Of a stretch of DNA of 48,789 bases, positions 26,501-38,500 are shown one piece after another. Below the pieces are notes generated by a model, which did no database searches, was not told the origin of the DNA, and saw only the letters and a list, made by a program, of their open reading frames with translations. The DNA is from Ophiothrix spiculata (taxonomy: Eukaryota; Echinodermata; Ophiuroidea; Amphilepidida; Ophiotrichidae): NCBI GenBank assembly GCA_000969725.1, contig JXSR01S043075.1; one strand, given 5' to 3'. A program made the translations under genes and the position numbers. The number at the start of each line of letters is the position of its first letter. Positions within the stretch are counted from its first letter, which is position 1.

Positions 26501-29500
26501 TTTGGGCGAAATCCACCAAATAGTAAGGTCTTTCCAGGTCGAAATGGGCACAAATTTCCAAAATTTTGACAAATTTTTGATGTTTTTTGTAATCAAATTA
26601 AGAAAATGGAGGGTCTGAGTGACAAAGGTTGTTTTAGTGACAAGGAAGTTTAAAAAATAGGGGTTCATTGAATGACAGTTGGTAAAAATATAGGGTGTCT
26701 TTCTTGCCAAATTTAAGGAAAATGAAGGGATATGAGTGGTTAAAGTCAATTGTTTTCGTCTGTGGAAGAAAACAAAGTGATTTATTTTTAGGTTTTTTTG
26801 ACGCCTATGACGTATCGTAGGTCCACTTCCAGCTATAGGATGAGTACTTCATTATTGTTACTGAATATTTATTTTAATAATAATTGTTTGAAGTAGTGTT
26901 TGATGCGTTATGTTTTCAAGATCTTTGTGTCCGGTTCTATGCTAGGCCCCCCTACCTCTTTTTAAGATCATGCAACCCCATGTTTGAAGGAAATACATTG
27001 GCTCTCTGTTGAAAATAGGATCAAATTCAAAATCCTTTTGCTCAAATGGTTCCTGATTATGATCTCATCATCCATATTCTTGCACCAGCCTGCCAGAAAT
27101 AGCCTTCGCTCAGCATCTAATTCAAAATGTCTGACTTAGCATTCAACATCCAAATTGCTTCAGTCAGCTGAACGCAGGGCATTTTTTCTTCTCTGCTCCT
27201 GTCCTTTGGAATCAGGTTCCTGTTTTCATCAGAGAGTCACCTACTCTAGCTGTTTTTAAAAAAGTCTGAAAGTCTACATAATTTTTTTTTGTTCTTTGTA
27301 AATATTTTTTGCTTTGTTATATTAGTACTAACTATGATCTCTATGTAGCAGCGCTATATAAATATTTGTTATGTACGTGTATGTATGTATTTGAGTACAC
27401 ATTTGGAAAATCAACAAACTATAGGTGTCCTTGCAAACATATTTATTTCCGACAAAATTTTCAATTTGTGGGGTTGCCATAGTTGAAGACCTATTCATAC
27501 TGCTTAGTACAGTTTTGCAATAAATTAGTCATCATTCTGTGTATTTTCAGACATCAATGAATGCGAAGTTCTCAACCCATGTCATCGTGAAGCAACCTGT
27601 ACTAACTCCATGGGTTCTTATCGATGTGCATGTAATGATGGCTTTGAAGGCACTGGTCTAGAATGTCTAGGTAGGTGTATATTTGTAAACAAGCAAAATT
27701 AAGTGTAGGATAATACTTTGTGTATTTAAGCACTTAATACATGTAGTAAGTTACGCTGGGCTCCGGCGTCTTATCCAAAATAAGATGCCGGTAATCGCTA
27801 ATCAATCTAAGCACTTGATTAGCTCGTGCACTGAAGGCATTTGTTTTCCGCGTCAAACACACAACATGCGTGGCGCATGGTGATTGTGCAAATTCTTGTA
27901 ACGTGTTGTTAAACGCGATGCGCCATGCAGAGGTTGCGCATGTAAACATCACCAATTTGTCAACCTCTTCACCAAAGGCTTCCACTCACGAACGTTTGCT
28001 GTGTAGTTAGATAGGGCGAGTGAGCTGTCAAGTTGTGTAATTCTACTGGTCAAAATTTTGACTAATTATGATCAGCGGTTACCTGCGATAGTGGGCAGTC
28101 TGAGCGATAGTGAAGTGCCGATATCGAGGGTACCAGCGTAGTAGTAAGTCACATGCGCATGACACATGACAAATAACCTACACTTTTCATTGGGAAATAA
28201 AACATACAAGGGATTTTGATATTTGATAAATGCTGCATATATTTACAAGCTATCATTGTTGTCAAAGAAGTGTACTTTTTTGTGAAATTACACAAAAGGT
28301 CACTTTTACAAAAATAAATGAAAATAGTGTTGCCCTGTTAAACATAATGCGTTTGGATGATAGGAGCAAAACAGAAAGAAGAGAAGTGAAACTTTACTCT
28401 ACTTGCTCCGTGGTCGGACAGCCACGTAAAGCCGAGACTCCTTCATGGGGTATGCATGTTATCATGCAAGTACTTGTATCATTGATTGATTGATTGTTTG
28501 ATAGGGGCTGTGGGGTATGTGTGTGGGTTGTGTATTTAAAGGGGTTTGTTTTTTTGTAGAACAATAACATATGTATTCTAATTGGTATTAATGATGATGA
28601 GGATGTAGTGATGTTTATAACAATATTAAATGCATTTTTTTACAAAGACTATAATATGGAGAGTTAGATCCATAGGCTAAAAACTACATGTAGTAATGTA
28701 CGTAATCTGTTCGTGAATGTTAAACCATTTCCTTATTTATTTATATTTTCCTTTTTTATTTTGCCATCCCAGATATAGATGAATGCACCAGAGGCATAGA
28801 TAATTGTGACCCTAACGCAGACTGTCAAGATTTGAGAGGTTCATTCTCATGTGAATGTAGCATTGGGTGGATGGGGAATGGAACGTACTGTGAAGATATG
28901 GATGAGTGCCGATTTGGATCACTATCCTGTCACCCGAGGGCGCAGTGTTCGAATACACTTGGTAGTTTTGATTGTACCTGCCCTGATGGATATGCTGGAA
29001 ATGGCGTTACATGTATTGGTAAGTCAATTTGTGTCTTTGTAACTGATTTGCTGAATACATGATACAATCAACATACTTTGTAAGTCAATGGGGATAATAA
29101 TTTGTCAACTCAGCAAAATTTAAGAAGATAATGCTGAACAGAAACAGGATAAGTGTGTACTATATTGTAATTTTAGTAATGAAGCATGTGTTGCAAGCAA
29201 TAGTTATATGTATAACAGGTAGAATTGAGAATTACTTTCTGTGAAAAATTTCCATCACAACAATTCATTCAAATATGTTCCTGTTTTCTTTAGATATTAA
29301 CGAATGTGACAACGATGAGAATATTTGTGATACAAGTATTGAAGAATGTATCAACACAGAAGGCAGCTATTTTTGCAGATGTCTGGTTGGATATCAAAGT
29401 ATTAATGCAACATGCCAAGGTAATTTGTGCTGCCTTTTAATGTATTGCTTCTTAGAGACTGTAATCCATGAGTTTGAAAACAAAATGTTTTGCTTTGCCT

Positions 29501-32500
29501 TTTTCCAGTATTGTGAATTTGAGACAAGTAACTACTTTCAGGTACACTGAATATTTTCAACATATTGTTCAAGATTTTGAAGATATAAAATGAGATCTTT
29601 TCTCCTCTCTTGAAGATACCATCAAAATTTAAATGAAGAAATAAAGAGTAGTTTGAATATTTCTTCTATTTATCCAAAGCATGTAATAAAAATACTTTAT
29701 AGCCATCATTTTGTTACGTTGATCTCCGACATTTTATCCAAAATAAGACGCCAGTAATGGCCTAATCAATCTTGGCACGTGTCCTGGAAGCAGTTGTTTA
29801 GCGCGTCAAACACATAACATGCGTGACGCATTGGTGATTGCGCGAATTTCTTGCAATGCGTTTTTAAACTCGGTGCTTGATGCAGAAGTCGCACATGTAA
29901 ACGTTGCAATGTTGTCAACCTCTTTATCAAAGCCTTCCACTCATAAATGATTGCTGTGTAGTTAGATATGGTGAGTGTGCAGCCAAGGTGTGTAATTCTA
30001 CTGGTCAAATTTTCGACTAATTATGATCAGCCGTTACCTGCTGTGATGGCGTCTGAGCCATATACTGAAGCACCCACATCGAGGGTACCAGCGTACCATT
30101 TTATAACCATCAATTTCAATTTGGTGACTGAGTTCAGAACTTTGTTCTACTATTAGGAAAAGTCAATATTTTATTATATTGAAGATTATATATTTTACAC
30201 AAAAATGATAATTAAGTAATGAAGACTTTTTCTTTTCAATTTTGCCTTAGATTTGAATGAGTGTGAGATGACGCCATGTCACATGTATGCAGACTGCTTG
30301 AATACAGATGGGTCCTATGAGTGCCAATGTCAGGACGGGTACACTGGCAGTGGAACATTCTGTAGAGGTAAGCAAGTCTTGTTATTGCTATCATTTTACA
30401 AGATTTAGCTCTTTGAACACCTCCTACAATAGTAGGTCTACCACAGTTGTCTCGCAGCTTTATACATTCACATTGACAAAGCCAGGGGAACCATTGTGTT
30501 TGTAAACAGAACGTACATGTCAGTGGCTGACCGCAAGAGTAAATGAGTAATTAAGTCTTTTATGTTATATTGGTGAATATACTGTTCAGATGCACACAAA
30601 CAAGGATCTTATTTAGTCAAAATGCTTAGACCATTATTGTAGTCAAAATAAAAATACTTTTTAGTGTGAACAGTGTATATGAGTTTGGGACAACATCCTT
30701 AATTATGATTTTAAAATCTAAGTATAATGCCAAAGAAATTATAAAGAATAAGCGGCACTTGCCACCATTTTGATTGGCCACCATGTAAATCTTAATCGCA
30801 GGAAAATTGGCATATCTAGCTCACAGCAAGTTGCATAAGACGCTGCTGAACACACGGACACAGTTTGCGTGTGAAATAAAATGCACGCACAGCCTTCGTG
30901 TGAAGTGAAGGTTTACGCAACCTGCCAAGCAATCAGGCCTGTTTCTGAACAAATGCAAAGATACAATAACTCTGCTGAATGAGTGACAACAAGATGGCGG
31001 CAAGCACCGCTTCTGGATTTTAATTTCTTTGATGCAGAATCTCTGCCCATAGACCAACAGCTTCACAAATGCACCACTATTATGTTATAGTTGTTTCTTT
31101 TCATTGGACTAGAGCACACCTTCATCTTAGCTCCTTGGTTAAATACCTACTGATTTATTCAAAACCAATATGAATTACAATTTTGTAATCTATTTATCAG
31201 CTTTGATTCTTCGTCTTATAATCCAATCAAAAAGCTTACCCCACTTTCAAAAAAAGAAAATTGCCCAAAACTGTGTTTTTTACAGTTTTCAACCTAATTT
31301 GAGCAATTTCAATTCCAAGAGTCGAATTTTTATGAGAAAAAAGCAGTTCTGAGACCTCAATTCTGAATAAAAGCAGTTCCATATACCCTATTTTTGACCA
31401 AAAATTAATTCCTCAAAAACCTGTGTTGGATATCGTGTGCTGCACATAAATACCAATTTTTTTTTAATCATATGAGTACCCCCAATGGAGGTCAAGTCTG
31501 TGTCAACACTGAGCCGGGATTTGAACCAGAGACCTCCCATATTAACCCTCTACATGCTAATTGTTCCCTCAGATATCAATGAATGCTCTTTGAATTTGGA
31601 TGACTGTGGTCAAGTGTGTGTCAACACTGAGCCAGGACTTGAACCTGGGACCTCCCATATTAACCCTCTACATGTCAATTGTTCCCTCAGATATCAACGA
31701 GTGCTCTTTGAATTTGGATGACTGTGGTCAAGTTTGTGTAAACACTGAGCCAGGATCAGATTTGTTGTATGTCAACACTGAGCCAGGACTTGAACCTGAG
31801 ACCTCCCATATTAACCCTCTACATGCTAATTGTTCCCTCAGATATCAACGAGTGTTCCTTGAATTTGGATGATTGTGGTCAAGTCTGCGTCAACACTAAG
31901 CCAGGACTTGAACCTGGGACCTCCCATATTAACCCTCTACATGTCAATTGTTCCCTCAGATATCAATGAATGCTCTTTGAATTTGGATGACTGTGGTCAA
32001 GTATGCGTCAACACTGAGCCAGGATTTGAATGCGCATGTAATCAGGGATTCACGCTGACTAACGACAATGTTACCTGTTTGCGTAAGTTTTATATCTTAA
32101 TTTGTAAATAGGGAGAGAATGAATAAGAAATTAGCCCAAAGGAATGCAAAATATACTGCACATGTAGTTTTTTCTTTACATTTATAGAAGAGTAAACTTT
32201 ACTTTAACTTATCGGAAGAAATAATAAGCATTTGAAAGTATTCCTATTCCAGATTTGAAGTTGCATTTACAGGAAACATAATTAATACACCTATTATTAA
32301 CATAATGGAGATTCATCATTTACTGTAAATTGTTATGTCACTAGGTAAGCTGTGCATTTCAAATTCATATTTCAGATTGTACACCAGAATATATGTATAT
32401 TTATAGATTACTAGCACATGATTATGAATGTCCAGGAAAAGTCAGAAATTTCAATTGGACAGTCTTGAAATATGTGTTTGTCAGTGACGGCACCACAAGG

Positions 32501-35500
32501 GGAGGGGGGTGGGAACAGGGGTTCAATTGTCCCCCCCCCCCCAAAAAAAAAGGGGGGGGGAAAGGATTTCTGGTAAAAATAAAAACACAGGAAAAAAATT
32601 GAAAGGTGTCAAGAAAAAGCAAAAGAAAAGGGAAGACCAGAAAGAAAAATCCTTAACAATGTTACTTTGAGATGTTATAGCATCCATCTTTACCTCATAA
32701 TGAATCGCATCAGGGAGATGATGCAGAGATCAGCGGTTTGATCTAAATGGAAAATCGCTATAATAAAACCAGTTATTATTATTTATTATTATTAGATGAA
32801 ATTCATTATCTAAAAAGCATCACTATATCACTCAACAACAGATTATGTTTGCATGTATCAGTAATTTTGTTTGAAAAACTTGATTTGAATTTGTTTTTGC
32901 TTTTGTTGTTACAGCTGAGTTTCAGTGCCAAACAGGATTAGTCTGCACAAATGGTGTGTGTATCCGTGACGACAACGCAGGAACAGAGGCTTGTGTTTGT
33001 GACAGAGGCTATGAGATCTCAGCTGATAATAACACTATATGTGTTGGTATGTTGGAACTATTGACATTGAATTCTAGATAAGGGACAGTAGTTAAAAGTA
33101 GTTTTAAAGGTGCGCTTACACTGTGACGACTTGGGGGTAACGACAAGCAAAGTAGACCTACGAATTGCAGTTTTGAATTTTACGCCTGTCATCATTAGTT
33201 AAAGTCAGTTAACGCTCTCACAAGCTGCTAGCCACGCACAGTATCGTTACTATCAGTTGTTTTCAGTTACAACATTTTAGTTGCAAATACATTACCCTCC
33301 GTCGTTACCCTACGTCACAGTGTAAAAGCACCTTTAGATAAAAGGAGAATGGACTGATTGATTCAACCTTTTTTTCATACTTTTTGTACCAAAATATTAC
33401 TCATTTATATTTTTACAATCCATGTGAAATTTTATGACTGAAACATGTTTCCTGTGAAAATGTGTCAACAGTGAAATACAAAATTACTAATAAAATCCAA
33501 ACGGTTAGACTGGTTTGAAATTAAAACCTTTTCTGGAGTGGTAGATAAAGCATACAACATCTCAGAATGAATGGAATCGTCGACACGCCCCTAAAACTTT
33601 TAATGATGTGACGCGAATATAAAAATCCACTATGACTGTTAATGATGTTTTCTCTCTCTCTTTTCTTTAAGATATCAATGAATGCGGTAGTGTTGACCAG
33701 TGTGACTCGGTCAATGGAGCCTGTAATAACTCGGAACCAGGCTATGATTGCTATTGTCAAGATGGTTATGAACTTAGGGCTGATCAAAGGACATGTAGTG
33801 GTAAGTGCAGCCTGGAGGAAGTTAGGAGGGGTCAAATGTGAGATGGCATCCATAAGACCAAGAGTAAAAAGTTGTTTGCTTGTCCTCAACCAATTGACCC
33901 TAATTTTTGAAATCAAGAAAAAAAAATTATATTTACTGTTCAAGGAATACCAACCCTATTTTTAGAAATTCCAGAAAAAGTTTTTTCTTTTCAAATTTTT
34001 GCATTCTAAAAATGCAGAAAAAATGTTTGTGTTGAATATTTTAGTTGTTTTATAATGTATGTTGATTCCTTTTAACACCAAAATTATCTTATTATTTGAT
34101 ATTCTGAGCCTTGATTAATAAATTACATACAGTGGAGTTTGCTAATGAATGAGAAAAGTAAAGAAGAAGATAATTGAAGATGAAGATGATGATGCAGCAA
34201 ACATTTTTTTTTTTGTGACTCGGAACCAGGTTAGGCCATATTAAAAAATACTTTTGTCTCAAAGCTCCCGCGCGCGTTAGTTTTATCGTGCGCGTTAGTT
34301 TCCCTAAAAATCCAAAAAACGAATTTTATTTCACCTTTTAATTTTTTTTTTTTCAAAAATCGTGAAAAGCAACTCGCAATCCAAGGCAAAATGTTTCGTT
34401 TCGAAGTTGTTTTTGTCTCTAAATTCAATGTAGGCTACATTGTGCAATCACATTTATTGTTGAATTAACATCGTCACAATTCTGTTTCTTTGTTTTGTTT
34501 CAATATCTTGACAGATTCTACCATAAAGGAGTCGTCAATATGACTTTTAGAATCAATAAAAAATTTTAAAAAAAAGAAAAAGAAAAGAAATAAAATCGCA
34601 TTCCGCATTAGGTTTTTGGGAGTTGGAGAGCTTTGAGACAAATGTTTTTTTTAATATGGCCTTACCATTGATATTTTCAAGATTTATTTATTTATTTATT
34701 TATTTAAGCTTTCATTATACATGGTAGCTTCTTCAGTGGCTAAGCACTGCTATTCTAGAAGGCCCTTTTTTTAGTTGTAATACATATAAAACATAATTTA
34801 CAAATATTTACAAGAAATTATATAAAAATTATATCAAATGACATGTAGTGGTAAGTACCCCAGGGAGGTCACTGACCTATAAATGTGGAACAGGAAGGTC
34901 AGTCTTCAAGTCTCCCTTTTCAGCCTTACTTGTCTGCTGCTCCCTACACCCCCATCTCAAGCACAACTTTTCGTTCACAAGCCTTATTGTAAAAGCTTTT
35001 TTTTAAATTGTAAGCCCTTTTTCTTGAAATTTAGTTACCAAGGCCTTTATCTGTTTTCAAGCAAATTTTTATCAATTTTTGCTTTCAGAACTCAAATCGA
35101 CCCAAAAAAATTGATATCAACAATTATTAAGTACACATAAATTATTGTATTAATACTTCATTCTTCTTTCTTCAGATATTGATGAGTGCGCAGACAGCGC
35201 CCTCAATGACTGTGATATGGATGCAACTTGTACCGATACTAATGGTGGATTTACCTGTGCCTGCAATACTGGATTTACTGGCAATGGCACACACTGTACA
35301 GGTGAGAGAAAGAATAGTTTGGTATATTGAAAGTAGAAAGAATATATTGATTGAAGTATATTTTATTAAACAAAATATAGATTAAATTAAAGGCTAAGCA
35401 TGCGATGTGACACTTTTATTAACTGCAGATTAAAGCTGTGTGTCTCCTCAGGATTAGAAAACTCTGCTCTCGGTTGGGGAGATACATCTGTCAAATGGTA

Positions 35501-38500
35501 TCATCCAGCCTTTCTACAGGCATCAATTGATTCTTCAGATATCATTTCTAACAAAGAAACATGCACCAGGTATACATGAACCTCAGTGAGTAGACACCCA
35601 TCAGCTGTCATGATGATGTGGTTAACTTCAGAACTTCACCTCGATTAAAAACTGGCATCTGACTATAGTGACATTGATGCCTTCCAGAGACAGCAGCAAT
35701 GACATTTTCTTACATCAGATTTCATAATCATTCTCAAAAGAAGTTGTGACTTACTCAGCCGATTTTCATCTTCTGATGTTTTCATCAGTCCCTAATGCTG
35801 TTGAAAATTACAGAAACACTAGTTATGATGAATAGTTTCTGTTTAACATGTTTGTCTTTTTGCAGATATTAATGAGTGTGAAGTTGGGATAACATCCTGT
35901 GATGGTAATGGTACATGTACAACATCGCCAGTACAATGTCATGCAGACGGCCAGTGTGCGAATACACCTGGGTCATACATGTGTGTTTGTAATGACGGAT
36001 ACGCTGGAAACGGGATCCTGTGTGTGGGTAAGTAGGGGAGAGTGGGGCTGTGGGTGCAGGTGTGGGGTATATCGTAACTGTGTCATGCATATTGCGCTAT
36101 AGTTAAGTAATAGTAGTGAGCGAGCTTGTCACTTTGCACTCGCTCAGCGTCGGTCCAGGCATAGCGCCCCCATGGCGTAATTCTCTAACTTAGCCGTATT
36201 TATAGGGTGCAAATAGCCCTGTTATCTATCTGTACTCCCTTTATCTATGTTTGAGACTATTTCTCTTCTATCTGCAGATATTAATGAATGTTTGGAGGGT
36301 TACTGTGACCCTGACGCTGTGTGTTTCAATCTACAAGGATCCTACAACTGTTCCTGCCCTCCTGGTTTCAATGGAGATGGATACAACAACTGCACTGGTA
36401 AGCGAACACACCTACAAGAACTCTTTTCTCTCTCCTTTTCCATTATTTTTGTTTGAATAAAGGTTCTTCATGTATTAATCGGATAAGAATTAATAATTTT
36501 AACTCATTTCCTTGCAGATATCAATGAATGTGACCTACCAGATAGTTGTACAAACAACTCCACCTGCATGAACACCATTGGTTCCTATATGTGCCAATGT
36601 CTGCCTGGTTTCCGTGGTGATGGCGTGGAGAATTGCACCAATATCAACGAGTGCCAGGAAAACCCAGATATATGCGATCCTGATGCTACTTGTACAGACA
36701 CAGAGGGCAGCTATTTATGTCAATGTAACATTGGCTATACAGGCAATGGCACAGTTTGTGAAAGTAAGTATAGCTCGAGAATGAAGAGATTTAGCTACTT
36801 GGGGAGAGGGGGCTCATCCTTTCATTAGCATCCAAATTTCCATGTTATGGGTATCTATTTCAACATAGACACACTGTGTGAGATAGAAGATAGAGAGAGT
36901 AAACAAGGTAGCTAATTGAACCCAAGGTAATTGTGTGTCTGATGAAATCATTTCTTGGCAAAATTTGACACTATAGTTATTTTCAATTAATCATGCAGCA
37001 TTCAGCTCCTCATAGTGGCATAACCAGTGATGGGGGATAGAGGTAGGAGACCCCCAGAAAAAAAGAAAAAAGTTCTCCCCTCCTCCCCCAAGGGAAAAAA
37101 GAAGAAGTACAGCTTTTACATATTGGACAATGTTGTTGCAGATGTCAAAACTTGGTACTAAGATGGGTTTATTATTCAAAATATTCTTAAAATTCTTGCC
37201 AAAATGGAGCAAGTTTGGCCAAACTATAGCTCCAACTTTTTGACACAGTACAAGATTGTATTGCCCACTTCCCCCTTATTGAGAATGCTTGTTCCACTGT
37301 AACTCCCTCCTATTTTTTTGATCAAACATTGGATCAAACAACTTAGGACCTGTAAATCAGCTCGGTTTTGATTTGATCAGCTGGACTTGATCTGGACACA
37401 TACTTGATCAAATATGTATATACCATTAAAAGAACAAAAATATTACAGAAATGCAAAGTGCGTAACTATAATTAATACACATCTGAAAATGGAATCTAAC
37501 ATCAAATTGAAAAGCACTGGTGTTGGTGCTGTGATAAAGTAGCTTAAGCTCTACTGTTAATACAAAATTCAGTTCATACAAATTATAACCAAAGTCTAAA
37601 TTGAATTTTATGTGTGGTGTTTTTGTCTTTTTTGATCACCTATAGACATCAATGAATGTACGATAGGAGACAATGATTGCGATATCATTGCAGCATGCAA
37701 TGACACCATAGGCTCTTACATATGCACATGTAATGATGGATACTTCAGCTCTGAAGGAGGAAAAGCAAGGACTGGCACATGCCTGGGTAAGAGACTAGCT
37801 TGGTCTGGTATTACTTTGGTTGTAGTTACTGGTTTGCCTTCAAGTTTTTGAAAGCAACATTGCATTTAAAACTTTAAGACCAGAATATGAATTATCTGTA
37901 AAATCTCTACAGAACCAAACTACAGACACAGACAAGGTTTGCAACATTTGCTTGTAAATGCTGCAAAGTGTCACATCTTACTGCCAAACATGAGTACATG
38001 GTCAAATTGCTACAAATTAAGCTTGATCTGATATGAGACTGTTTATGTAATAACTGAAGTTTCTATAGACTATGAGGTTTATGGACCATATTGTGGGAAA
38101 TAAATAGTGTGTATGGCTTCAGAAATCTTAGGTGTGTTTCTGCTTTAGCATTATAGTTCGTATAAGGGTGCTTTTTATTCCTCTAGTTTGAAGGCGGATG
38201 GCCAAAGCAGCCGTTAGTGGATAACTGCTTCTGCCTGCATTGCATGTTGTTTTATGAAAAGGGATAACATTCACCGGGTACTTCTGCACACTTGGGTTTA
38301 AGGTGCAACATGGCAACCCTTGTTTTTTGATGAGACCAAAGGTCATTTAATAACGTTGAAGGTCATAATGGTTGAGTTAAATGGCTGAAAAAGACAAATT
38401 GAAAAGTTGAGTTCCAAAAAGGTTCATGGTTTTATGAAGTCAAATCGTAAAAAAAATAGTGAAACTAGGGATTTTGTGGTTCTGTGAACCAGTATTTACA

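Noticed and set aside
31485-32111. A CRISPR-like array or a run of continuous coding frames
   Set aside because: The direct repeats are EGF-exon fragments with splice acceptors in an animal gene. Unit length 118 shifts the frame each time, and the intron-like half carries no spacer logic.
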